Of a stretch of 64,000 bases of DNA, positions 17,418-24,941 are shown one piece after another (position 1 is the stretch's first letter; each line of letters opens with the position of its first letter). The translations under genes were made by a program, and so were the position numbers. The notes below the pieces were generated by a model. That model had not been told where the DNA came from. It saw nothing but the letters and a program-made list of their open reading frames with translations, and searched no databases. The stretch comes from Pacificoceanicola onchidii (GTDB lineage Bacteria; Pseudomonadota; Alphaproteobacteria; Rhodobacterales; Rhodobacteraceae), in assembly GCF_004804335.1 (NCBI RefSeq), contig NZ_SRXY01000004.1, positions 248,001 through 312,000 on the forward strand. Direction: 5' to 3'.

Positions 17418-18929
17418 ATGTTTGAGAATCTTTCCGATCGCCTCGGCGGCGTGTTTGATCGCCTGACCAAACAAGGTGCTCTGTCGGCTGATGACGTCAA
17501 AATGGCGCTGCGCGAAGTCCGCGTTGCCCTGCTTGAGGCGGACGTCTCGCTCCCGGTTGCCCGAAATTTCATCAAAGCGGTCGAGAAAAAGGCAACCGGC
17601 CAAGCCGTCACCAAATCCGTGACCCCCGGCCAGCAGGTCGTGAAGATCGTTCATGACGAATTGATCGCGGTTTTGGCCGGTGAAGGCGAACCCGGGACAC
17701 TTAAGGTTGATTCGCCCCCGGCGCCGGTTCTGATGGTTGGCCTGCAGGGCGGCGGTAAGACCACGACCACGGCGAAGCTTGCAAAGCGCCTGAAAGAGCG
17801 GGACGGCAAGAAAGTCCTCATGGCCTCGCTCGACGTGAATCGGCCGGCGGCCATGGAACAGCTTGCCATCCTCGGAACGCAAATCGGCGTCGACACTCTG
17901 CCAATCGTCAAGGGCGAGGAGCCCGTGGCCATCGCAAAGCGCGCCAAAACGCAGGCCGGTCTGGGCGGCTATGACGTTTATATGCTCGACACGGCTGGCC
18001 GCCTCTCCATCGACGAAGAGCTGATGGCTCAGGTCGAAGCGGTGCGTGACGTTGCCAACCCGCGTGAAACGCTGCTCGTGGTCGATGGGTTGACCGGTCA
18101 GGACGCTGTGCATACGGCGGAAAACTTCGATGAGCGTATCGGCATCTCAGGTGTTGTTCTCACCCGGATGGATGGTGACGGCCGCGGTGGTGCGGCGCTG
18201 TCCATGCGCGCGGTCACCGGCAAGCCGATCAAGTTCGTCGGCCTTGGCGAGAAGATGGACGCGCTCGAAACCTTCGAGCCGGACCGCATCGCGGGCCGCA
18301 TCCTTGGCATGGGTGACATTGTCTCTCTCGTCGAGAAAGCGCAGCAGACGCTGGAGGTCGAACAGGCCGAGCGCATGATGAAGCGCTTCCAGAAAGGTCA
18401 GTTCAACATGAACGACCTGAAGATGCAGCTTGAGCAGATGATCAAGATGGGCGGCATGGAGGGCATGATGCAGATGATGCCCGGCATGGGCAAAATGGCC
18501 AAGCAGGCGACCGAAGCAGGCATGGACGACAAAGTCCTCAAGCAGCAGATCGCCCTGATCCAGTCCATGACCAAGAAAGAACGCGCCAACCCGCAGCTTC
18601 TTCAGGCGTCCCGCAAGAAGCGCATCGCCGCCGGTGCTGGCATGGAGGTCTCCGACCTCAACAAGCTGCTGAAAATGCAGCGCCAGATGTCGGACATGAT
18701 GAAGAAAATGGGAAAGATGGGCAAAGGCGGCATGCTGAAACAGGCCATGAAAGGCATGTTCGGCAAAGGCGGCATGCCTGGGGATATGGCCGGAATGGAC
18801 CCGTCACAGATGGACCCCAAAGCGCTCGAAGCGGCGGCCAAGCAAATGGGCATGGGTGGCAAGCTGCCCGGTCTGGGTAGCGGCATGGGCCTGCCTCCGG
18901 GCCTGTCGGGGTTCGGCAAGAAGAAGTAA
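17418..18929 (+). CDS. ffh: Signal recognition particle protein Ffh
   Basis: Ffh binds 4.5S RNA and signal sequences of nascent membrane proteins and delivers ribosomes to FtsY. The 503 residues divide into an N helical bundle, a GTPase G domain with GLQGGGKTTTTAKLAKRL near residue 107, DTAGR near 190 and TRMDGDGRGG near 250, and a Met-rich M domain from about 330 with long Met/Gly/Lys repeats at the C-terminus. A strong AAGGAGGGG site lies nine bases before ATG. It heads a run of genes through rimM, and the next gene starts at the base after its stop. Confidence 0.97.
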   Translation: MFENLSDRLGGVFDRLTKQGALSADDVKMALREVRVALLEADVSLPVARNFIKAVEKKATGQAVTKSVTPGQQVVKIVHDELIAVLAGEGEPGTLKVDSPPAPVLMVGLQGGGKTTTTAKLAKRLKERDGKKVLMASLDVNRPAAMEQLAILGTQIGVDTLPIVKGEEPVAIAKRAKTQAGLGGYDVYMLDTAGRLSIDEELMAQVEAVRDVANPRETLLVVDGLTGQDAVHTAENFDERIGISGVVLTRMDGDGRGGAALSMRAVTGKPIKFVGLGEKMDALETFEPDRIAGRILGMGDIVSLVEKAQQTLEVEQAERMMKRFQKGQFNMNDLKMQLEQMIKMGGMEGMMQMMPGMGKMAKQATEAGMDDKVLKQQIALIQSMTKKERANPQLLQASRKKRIAAGAGMEVSDLNKLLKMQRQMSDMMKKMGKMGKGGMLKQAMKGMFGKGGMPGDMAGMDPSQMDPKALEAAAKQMGMGGKLPGLGSGMGLPPGLSGFGKKK

Positions 18930-19463
18930 ATGCCCGCCCCTGCCCTTCATACCCCGCGCCTCGTGCTGCGCCCCCATGTCATGGGGGACCTCGAACAGCT
19001 CTGTGATCTGTTCGAGACCGACCGCGCGCGCCATATGGGGGGACCGATCCCGCGCAAGGCGGCATGGCGCTGGCTTGCGTCCGAGGTGGCTATGTGGGAC
19101 CTGATGGGCCATGGCGCATGGGGGATCGAAGCGAAGGACGGAACATTCCTTGGTCAGATCGGTATCCTGCGCCCGCCGCATTTCCCGGAGGCGGAGATCG
19201 GCTGGACCCTTCTGGAACAGGCTGAGGGCAAGGGCTATGCTGCGGAGGCCGCGACGGCGGTTTTGCATTGGGCCTGGGCGAACGGCTTTGAGACGCTTGT
19301 CTCCTATATCGATCCCGAAAACAGCCGCTCCATTGCACTTGCTGCGCGTCTTGGCGCAACGCATGACGCAGACGCCCCCCTGCCGACGGGAGAGACCCCG
19401 GACGACACCATCGTTTATCGGCACATCCCGGACGCGGACGGAAACCCGGGGGCTTACGCATGA
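18930..19463 (+). CDS. GNAT acetyltransferase, tandem copy 1
   Basis: A 177-residue single-domain GNAT protein of the RimJ/RimL-like acetyltransferase branch: TPRLVLRPHVMGDLEQL at the N-terminus, a GQIGI strand, then the acetyl-CoA loop AEGKGYAAEA near residue 100, and the PENSRSIALAARLGA motif. It starts immediately after the ffh stop. Proteins of this type acetylate N-termini or small amines; the target here is unknown. It is the first of five paralogues in a row, all in one transcription unit. Confidence 0.88.
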   Translation: MPAPALHTPRLVLRPHVMGDLEQLCDLFETDRARHMGGPIPRKAAWRWLASEVAMWDLMGHGAWGIEAKDGTFLGQIGILRPPHFPEAEIGWTLLEQAEGKGYAAEAATAVLHWAWANGFETLVSYIDPENSRSIALAARLGATHDADAPLPTGETPDDTIVYRHIPDADGNPGAYA

Positions 19464-19993
19464 TCAAGGCTCCCCTTACAAACGCCCCGCGCCTTGAAAC
19501 GGAGCGTCTGATCCTGCGCGGCCCGCGCCGCGAAGACGCGGACGCGGTTATTGCCTTCCTCGGCGATGAAGCCCGCAGCCAGGGCTTTGGCTATATCCCG
19601 CAGCGCGGCGATGCGTGGCGTTGGTTCACCCTGAACGTTGGTCACTGGCATTGGCACGGCTACGGTTATTTCGTCGTCGAAGACAAGGCGAGCGGCAAAC
19701 CCGCAGGCATCAGCGGTATCTGGAACCCGGAAACATGGCCGGAGCCTGAGGTTGGCTACGTGGTTTTTGATGGCTGCGAAGGCAAGGGAATCGCCTACGA
19801 GGCCGCCTGCCGCGCACGGCAATGGGCTTACGAGGACCTCGGTTTCACCACGCTGACCTCAAACATCGTACCGTCAAACACCCGATCAAAAGCACTCGCT
19901 ACGCGGATGGGGGCGGTCTACGAGCGCACGTACTATAACGAGGCCATGGGCGAAGACGAGCTTTGGCGGCACCCCGGACCGGAGGCGCTGTGA
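19460..19993 (+). CDS. GNAT acetyltransferase, tandem copy 2
   Basis: 177 residues; overlaps copy 1 by four bases (ATGA). It has TERLILRGP near the N-terminus, WPEPEVGYVVFDGCEGKGIAYEA as the beta4-acetyl-CoA loop and VPSNTRSKALATRMGA as the C-terminal motif. Where the other copies have a PEN- or PDN-type motif it has PSN, so it is the most divergent in that element. The likely activity is N-acetylation of an unknown acceptor in the cytoplasm. Confidence 0.88.
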   Translation: MIKAPLTNAPRLETERLILRGPRREDADAVIAFLGDEARSQGFGYIPQRGDAWRWFTLNVGHWHWHGYGYFVVEDKASGKPAGISGIWNPETWPEPEVGYVVFDGCEGKGIAYEAACRARQWAYEDLGFTTLTSNIVPSNTRSKALATRMGAVYERTYYNEAMGEDELWRHPGPEAL

Positions 19994-20436
19994 TGTCGAG
20001 CAACGCCACGATCACCACGGACCGCCTGACCCTTCGCCCTATTCAAAAGCGCGATGCGGAGGCGATGACCGCCATGATGCTCGGCCATTGGGAAATGCGC
20101 GGCTATGGTCTTTGGGCCGTTACGGAAACCGGCGCTGCCGACATCCTTGGGATGGTCGGCCCGTTCTTTCCCGATGGCTGGCCAGAGACGGAAATCGGCT
20201 GGGTCATGTTCGATGGAGCGGAAGGCAAAGGCTATGCTTTTGAGGCCGCCAAAGCCGCCATCTCGGACGCCCGCACGCGCCTCGGCTGGCGCGATATCGT
20301 GCACTACATCAATCCGGAAAACAGCCGCTCCATCGCTTTGGCCGAGCGGCTCGGCGCCGTGCTTGATCCAAATGCGGAGCAACCGAAACCCGGATCACAC
20401 GCGTTGATCTATCGCCAACCGCAGGAGGCCGCATGA
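19993..20436 (+). CDS. GNAT acetyltransferase, tandem copy 3 (shortened)
   Basis: 147 residues, overlapping copy 2 by one base (TGATG). The N-terminal TDRLTLRPIQKRDAEAM, the EGKGYAFEA acetyl-CoA loop and PENSRSIALAERLGA are all present. Aligned by eye with copy 1, about 24 residues are missing between the first helix and the GHWEMRGYGLW strand; in the paralogues this stretch carries the DR..MGGP motif and helix alpha2, which in RimJ-like enzymes helps form the acceptor site. The reading frame is intact, so it may bind acetyl-CoA with an altered acceptor pocket, or be decaying. Confidence 0.82.
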   Translation: MSSNATITTDRLTLRPIQKRDAEAMTAMMLGHWEMRGYGLWAVTETGAADILGMVGPFFPDGWPETEIGWVMFDGAEGKGYAFEAAKAAISDARTRLGWRDIVHYINPENSRSIALAERLGAVLDPNAEQPKPGSHALIYRQPQEAA

Positions 20437-21020
20437 CAGCCGTCGCCCAAGCCCCCTGCGAACAGCATCGCCCCGGTCCCGGCGCACGCGCCGCCGCGCG
20501 TCTGTGCGGCAAGGTCCCGGTGATCGACACCCGCCGGCTGCAACTGCGCGGCCCGCGTGTCTATGACTTCAAAGCCTTCGCGAAAATCTACGAAAGCGAC
20601 CGCTCGATTGAAATGGGCGGGCCTTTCACGCGCGAAGAGGCGTGGCAGGAATTCACCAACTACACGGCGCTCTGGCTTTTGCACGGCCATGGCCTTTGGA
20701 CCATTGACGCCCTGACTTCCCCTTCGGCGGGGTTTGTCCTGCTGGGTTACGAATGGGAAGACCCGGAGGCGGAACTGGGCATTTTCCTGACCGAAGAGGC
20801 AGAAGGCCACGGCTATGCCGAAGAGGCGCTGGATGCAGCCATGGGCTTCGCGTTTGACACGCTGAAGTGGGACAGCGTCGTCTCCTACGTCGCGCCCGAC
20901 AATGACCGCTGCCTCAAACTCATGAACCGTGTGGGCGCGACCCGCGATCCTGTCGCCGAGGCGCTGGTTGACGCGGACACCCATGTCTATCGCCACAAAG
21001 CCAAAGCAGGGAGCCTCTGA
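20433..21020 (+). CDS. GNAT acetyltransferase, tandem copy 4
   Basis: 195 residues, overlapping copy 3 by four bases. It has an N-terminal extension of about 28 residues with two Cys, then TRRLQLRGPRVYDF, SDRSIEMGGPFTREEAW, EAEGHGYAEEA as the acetyl-CoA loop, and APDNDRCLKLMNRVGA. The extension and the replaced Ser in the PDN motif set it apart from the others. The start could lie later, but no in-frame ATG follows before the domain, so ATG 20433 is kept. Confidence 0.87.
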   Translation: MTAVAQAPCEQHRPGPGARAAARLCGKVPVIDTRRLQLRGPRVYDFKAFAKIYESDRSIEMGGPFTREEAWQEFTNYTALWLLHGHGLWTIDALTSPSAGFVLLGYEWEDPEAELGIFLTEEAEGHGYAEEALDAAMGFAFDTLKWDSVVSYVAPDNDRCLKLMNRVGATRDPVAEALVDADTHVYRHKAKAGSL

Positions 21021-21622
21021 TGGGACACCGCGACATCCCCGTGCTGGAAACCGAACGCCTGAGCCTGCGCGGCCCGGTGCCGGAAGACTATGCCGCCTTC
21101 AAGGCGACCTTTGCCAGCTACCGCTCCCGTTTCATGGGTGGCCCGCTGAACGCCTATGAGACGTGGATGCTCTACGCCTCGGAGATCGGGCACTGGGAAA
21201 TCCGCGGGTTCGGCATGTGGATGATCCACCTGAAGGACACTGATGAGACCGTCGGCATGGCCGGCGGATGGTTCCCGGCAAAATGGCCGGAGCGCGAGAT
21301 TGCCTGGATCATCTGGCCAGACAAGGCCGGACATGGCTATGCTTTGGAGGCGACGGACCGGGTACGCCGGTATTTCTATCATGATCTCGGTTGGGAAACC
21401 GCTGTCAGCTACATCGACCCGAAGAACCTTGATTCCATCCGGCTGGCCGAACGCCTTGGCTGCACCAAGGATCACGACGCGGCGACAGTCGATGGCAACG
21501 ATGCCGTATATCGCCACCCGACGCTGGAGCAGCTTCAGGGGCAGGCTGGCCACGGCATTGCCATGGAAATCGCCCACTACCAGGACCCGCTGTTCAAACC
21601 GAAAGGCTTTGCAATTGACTGA
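21020..21622 (+). CDS. GNAT acetyltransferase, tandem copy 5
   Basis: 200 residues, overlapping copy 4 by one base. It has TERLSLRGPVPEDY, RSRFMGGPLNAYETW, GHGYALEA as the acetyl-CoA loop and DPKNLDSIRLAERLGC, plus a C-terminal tail of about 30 residues not found in the other copies. Its last bases overlap the start of the chorismate mutase gene in another frame, so the two are translationally coupled. Confidence 0.88.
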   Translation: MGHRDIPVLETERLSLRGPVPEDYAAFKATFASYRSRFMGGPLNAYETWMLYASEIGHWEIRGFGMWMIHLKDTDETVGMAGGWFPAKWPEREIAWIIWPDKAGHGYALEATDRVRRYFYHDLGWETAVSYIDPKNLDSIRLAERLGCTKDHDAATVDGNDAVYRHPTLEQLQGQAGHGIAMEIAHYQDPLFKPKGFAID

Positions 21623-21914
21623 AGACGTTGTCACCCGCGCAGCAGATCTGCTCAAAGGCCACCGCGACAGCATTGACCGGCTGGACGCGATCCTTGTCTT
21701 TACGCTGGCCGAGCGTTTTGCCCATACGCAGGCCGTAGGCGTGCTCAAAGCCGAACACGACCTACCCCCATCCGATCCCGCACGTGAAGAAAAGCAGATC
21801 GCGCGGCTCCACGACCTTGCACTCCAGGCCGATCTCGACCCGGAATTCGCCAAGAAATTCCTGAACTTCATCATTCAGGAAGTCATCCATCACCACAAAC
21901 AAAAGCAATCCTAG
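21615..21914 (+). CDS. Chorismate mutase, AroQ type
   Basis: Chorismate mutase converts chorismate to prephenate for phenylalanine and tyrosine synthesis. The 99-residue all-helical protein has the AroQ layout: RDSIDRLDAILVFTLAER, then the KAEHDLPPSDPAREEKQI segment and FLNFIIQEVIHHH. No ATG or GTG is available at the conserved start; TTG 21615 (or TTG 21609) must be used, inside the end of the GNAT copy 5 gene, with AAAGG eight bases upstream. Its place before rpsP follows gene order I know from Rhodobacteraceae. Confidence 0.85.
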   Translation: MTEDVVTRAADLLKGHRDSIDRLDAILVFTLAERFAHTQAVGVLKAEHDLPPSDPAREEKQIARLHDLALQADLDPEFAKKFLNFIIQEVIHHHKQKQS

Positions 21915-21959
21915 GCGGCCCGTTTGCCCGCCTGACACGCCATTCAAAGGAGAAACTCA

Positions 21960-22337
21960 ATGGCTATCAAAATCCGTCTCGCCCGTGGCGGCTCCAAGAA
22001 GCGCCCCTTCTATCGCATCGTTGCGGCTGACAGCCGTATGCCGCGTGATGGCCGCTTCATCGAAAAGCTCGGCACCTACAACCCGCTCCTGCCGAAAGAC
22101 AGCGAAGAGCGCGTGAAAATGGACATCGAGCGCATCCAGTACTGGCTCGGCCAGGGCGCTCAGACCACCGATCGCGTGTCTCGCTTCCTCGAAGCGGCTG
22201 GCGTGAAAGAAAAAGCGGAGCGTAACAACCCGAAGAAAGCCGTCCCGGGCAAGAAAGCCCAGGAACGCGCAGAAGAGAAAGCAGCCAAGGCTGCTGAAGC
22301 GGCAGAAGCCGCAACAGATGCGGCGTCGGAAGAGTAA
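21960..22337 (+). CDS. rpsP: 30S ribosomal protein S16
   Basis: S16 assembles early into the 30S subunit. The first 80 residues match the family throughout ([46 protein letters not shown]). The remaining 45 residues are a Lys/Ala/Glu-rich tail common in alphaproteobacteria, giving 125 residues. An AAAGGAG ribosome site lies ahead of ATG. A GC-rich hairpin follows at 22357, then the small gene and rimM, the usual partner of rpsP. Confidence 0.97.
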   Translation: MAIKIRLARGGSKKRPFYRIVAADSRMPRDGRFIEKLGTYNPLLPKDSEERVKMDIERIQYWLGQGAQTTDRVSRFLEAAGVKEKAERNNPKKAVPGKKAQERAEEKAAKAAEAAEAATDAASEE

Positions 22338-22356
22338 TCCTGTTTCCGATGTCCAC

Positions 22357-22385
22357 CCCGGCAGGCGGCCCACCTGCCTGCCGGG
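22357..22385 (+). terminator. GC-rich hairpin after rpsP
   Basis: A perfect 10-bp stem (CCCGGCAGGC / GCCTGCCGGG) with a 9-base loop, followed only by a short C/T-rich stretch. It may be a partial terminator or an RNA-stability stem that keeps rpsP expression above rimM. Confidence 0.45.
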
Positions 22386-22409
22386 ACCTCTTTCCAACCC
22401 GAGGAAAGA

Positions 22410-22547
22410 ATGCGCCTGATCCGTTTACTTGTCTTGTTGTCGGTTGCCTTCGTGGCTGGCATGCTCTTTGAGCGGAACACGCAAGCCGAGCGTTGCAAGG
22501 CCTCTGGCGGAACTTGGCTCCCTGGAAGTATCTGTGGGGCGCCATAA
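22410..22547 (+). CDS. 45-residue single-helix membrane peptide
   Basis: A short reading frame between rpsP and rimM with GAGGAAAG ending two bases before ATG 22410. It encodes an N-terminal Arg-flanked hydrophobic helix (about residues 3-19) and a short C-terminal part with two Cys in a C-x12-C arrangement around GGTW. This pattern suggests a signal anchor with a small disulfide-closed periplasmic loop. No function is known to me; intact length and spacing make it a plausible real gene. Confidence 0.55.
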   Translation: MRLIRLLVLLSVAFVAGMLFERNTQAERCKASGGTWLPGSICGAP

Positions 22548-22577
22548 TCCCAAGCTGGGAAAAATGAAGGATCACAC

Positions 22578-23084
22578 ATGACCGATCTGATCTGTGTCGG
22601 CGCGATTTCCGGGGCTTTCGGGGTTCACGGCGAAGTTCGGTTGAAAAGCTTTACCGCCGATCCTTTGGCTATTGCCGACTACGTACCGTTGACCCGTGAA
22701 GACGGGAGCGGCGCCTTCGAAATCCAGATCACACGTGAGATCAAAAACGGCTTTGCCGCGCGGATGAGCGGTGTGCGCAACAAGGAAGAGGCGGACGCCC
22801 TGAAAGGCGTGCGGCTGTTTGCTCCCCGTGATCGGCTGCCGCAGTTGCCCGACGATGAATTCTACCACGCCGATCTTATTGGCCTGTCTGTCTTTGATAC
22901 GGGCGGCGCGCCTCTTGGTCAGGTCAAGGCGGTTCAGAACCACGGCGCGGACGATCTGCTCGAACTGATTGTGCCCGGTCAGAGCAGTACCGTTCTGCTG
23001 CCATTCACGCAGGCGGCGGTTCCGACCGTTGATTTGACCGCTGGTCGAATCGTGGCCGATCCGCCCGAAGGCCTATTTGACTGA
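22578..23084 (+). CDS. rimM: Ribosome maturation factor RimM
   Basis: RimM binds S19 and helps mature the 3' domain of 16S rRNA. The 168-residue protein shows the N-terminal beta barrel ([22 protein letters not shown]) and the C-terminal PRC barrel ([25 protein letters not shown], then [22 protein letters not shown]). Length is normal. It ends three bases before the stop of the convergent agmatinase gene, closing the ffh-to-rimM block; trmD is not adjacent here. Confidence 0.96.
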   Translation: MTDLICVGAISGAFGVHGEVRLKSFTADPLAIADYVPLTREDGSGAFEIQITREIKNGFAARMSGVRNKEEADALKGVRLFAPRDRLPQLPDDEFYHADLIGLSVFDTGGAPLGQVKAVQNHGADDLLELIVPGQSSTVLLPFTQAAVPTVDLTAGRIVADPPEGLFD

Positions 23085-23087
23085 GCT

Positions 23088-24044
23088 TCAGTCCGCGACC
23101 ATCGCACAGAGCAATTCGAACATGATGGACACGCCAAGGAAGGCGGTTCCACCGCTCGCATCAAACGGCGGCGAAACCTCGACCATGTCCGCCCCGGCAA
23201 TGGTCACACCGTAGAGCTCACGGCACACCTGAAGTGCCTGAAAACTGTTCGGCCCGCCGACCTCTGGCGTCCCAGTGCCCGGCGCAAAGGTAGGATCAAC
23301 AAAGTCGATGTCGTAGCTCACATAGGTCGGCAGATCGCCAACCACCTCCCGCGCTTCCGCCATCACGTCAGACACGCCGCGCGCAAAGAACTCTTCGATC
23401 GGCACGATGCGAATACCAACGCTCTCGGCAAAATCCCGGTCTTCACTGTCATACATCGTCCCGCGAATACCAATCTGAATCACCCGTTTCGGATCAAGCA
23501 ATTCCTCTTCGACTGCGCGCCGGAAAGGCGTGCCGTGCGTGTACATCGTTCCGCCAAAATACGAATGGAACAGATCCGTATGGCTGTCGAAATGGATCAT
23601 GCCAAGCGGGCCGTCCTTGGCCAGCGCCCGCAGAACGGGCAAAGACGTCAGATGATCGCCGCCTGCGGTGAGCGGACGAATCCCCTGCCCCACCAGCGTG
23701 TCATAAAACGCCGTGATCCGGTTCATGCTATCCTGAATATCAGCAGGGTTCGGACCCACATCGCCGAGGTCCGCGCAATTCACCGTTTCAAACGGACGCA
23801 CGCCGGTGTCGCCATGTTGCGCACGGATCATCGTGGACGCATCGCGGAGCTGGCGGGGGCCGTGGCGTGGGCCGGGGCGATTGGTGGTGCCGGAATCCCA
23901 AGGCACACCCACAAGACCGATGTCCACATCCGCAAATCGCCCGTGTTCCGGCGGGACATACGGCAGGCGCATGAAGGTCGGCACCCCTGCAAAACGCGGC
24001 AGGTCAAATCCCGAGACCGGGTGGAAGAACGGATCGGATGGCAT
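23088..24044 (-). CDS. speB: Agmatinase/ureohydrolase family protein
   Basis: Agmatinase hydrolyses agmatine to putrescine and urea with two Mn ions. The 318 residues contain the metal-ligand motifs GGDHLTSLP (near 145), HFDSHTDLF (near 168) and SYDIDFVDPTFAPGTGTPEVGG (near 245). The family also contains guanidinobutyrase, guanidinopropionase and guanidine hydrolases that cannot be separated by eye. It lies nine bases after the NlpC/P60 gene on the same strand, apparently its operon partner by position only. Confidence 0.88.
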   Translation of the reverse strand: MPSDPFFHPVSGFDLPRFAGVPTFMRLPYVPPEHGRFADVDIGLVGVPWDSGTTNRPGPRHGPRQLRDASTMIRAQHGDTGVRPFETVNCADLGDVGPNPADIQDSMNRITAFYDTLVGQGIRPLTAGGDHLTSLPVLRALAKDGPLGMIHFDSHTDLFHSYFGGTMYTHGTPFRRAVEEELLDPKRVIQIGIRGTMYDSEDRDFAESVGIRIVPIEEFFARGVSDVMAEAREVVGDLPTYVSYDIDFVDPTFAPGTGTPEVGGPNSFQALQVCRELYGVTIAGADMVEVSPPFDASGGTAFLGVSIMFELLCAMVAD

Positions 24045-24053
24045 GGCGGTCTC

Positions 24054-24941
24054 CTAACGTGGCAGCCGGGCGTGACGTGTGACCTCACCGTCGCCCTGCG
24101 CGCGAATACGGTCAATAGCCTCGGCCATCGGCTCGTAGGCCACCGCCATGTGATACACATTTGCGTGCAGCAGCGTCTCGGGATCAGAAACCCAGGCAAC
24201 ATGACCTTTCCAGAACATCAGATCGCCGCGTTCTGGAGGAGTTCCGTGGGGCAAAGTCTCACCCAGCTCTCGTTCCTGCATGTCACTGTCGCCGGGACAT
24301 GGTATGCCGCAGGCCGCGCAGCCGGCTTGCACCAACCCCGAGCAATCAATGCCGAAACTGGAGTTTCCGCCCCAAAGGTAGGGCGCGCCAACCAATCGTT
24401 CGGCAACAAACACGGGATCGGTTTCTGGATCGGTCAAGAGGCGCAGGTGCGATGAGGGGACAAAGCGCTCAAAATGTCCCTCCGCCGCATCGACGTTGTC
24501 GAGCGGTATTGGAATGGCCACACGAGACCAGCGGTCACTTGTCTCAAACACATGCACACGTGATCCGAGCGGCAATGCTTGAACCCGGAGAGTTTTCTTA
24601 AAGTCCGGCTTCTCATAAGCGCGTGTCAGGCGAACCGACACTGTGTGTGTTGCGTCTGGCACAGGTTCAACAGACACTTGCCACGCATTGACCCAACCAC
24701 AATAGCCGTCTTTGTCAGCCTGAACGAAGGCACGACCGTTCAATCGGTCCAGTACCTTGACGACCTCGCCAAGCAACAATTGCCGGTCCATCGACACCTC
24801 ACGATCCGCCGCAGGAAACAGATCTACCGTGCCCCGGGCGACAACCGCCCGCTCCCCTTCCACAAACCGCTCCGCGTCGATTTCCCCTTTCAGGGAAACA
24901 TGCGCCACGCGGCCGTTGAAAGGCGTCGTTCTGCGGTCCAT
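24054..24941 (-). CDS. NlpC/P60 (C40) cell-wall peptidase
   Basis: A 295-residue protein of the gamma-D-glutamyl-diamino-acid endopeptidase type that cleaves peptidoglycan stem peptides. Two SH3-like domains occupy about residues 35-170; the catalytic domain follows with PYLWGGNSSFGIDCSGL (nucleophile Cys) and KGHVAWV (His). It has no signal peptide, so it probably recycles imported muropeptides in the cytoplasm, which fits its one-base overlap (TGATG) with the leucyl aminopeptidase gene upstream. The combination is common in Rhodobacteraceae. Confidence 0.9.
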   Translation of the reverse strand: MDRRTTPFNGRVAHVSLKGEIDAERFVEGERAVVARGTVDLFPAADREVSMDRQLLLGEVVKVLDRLNGRAFVQADKDGYCGWVNAWQVSVEPVPDATHTVSVRLTRAYEKPDFKKTLRVQALPLGSRVHVFETSDRWSRVAIPIPLDNVDAAEGHFERFVPSSHLRLLTDPETDPVFVAERLVGAPYLWGGNSSFGIDCSGLVQAGCAACGIPCPGDSDMQERELGETLPHGTPPERGDLMFWKGHVAWVSDPETLLHANVYHMAVAYEPMAEAIDRIRAQGDGEVTRHARLPR

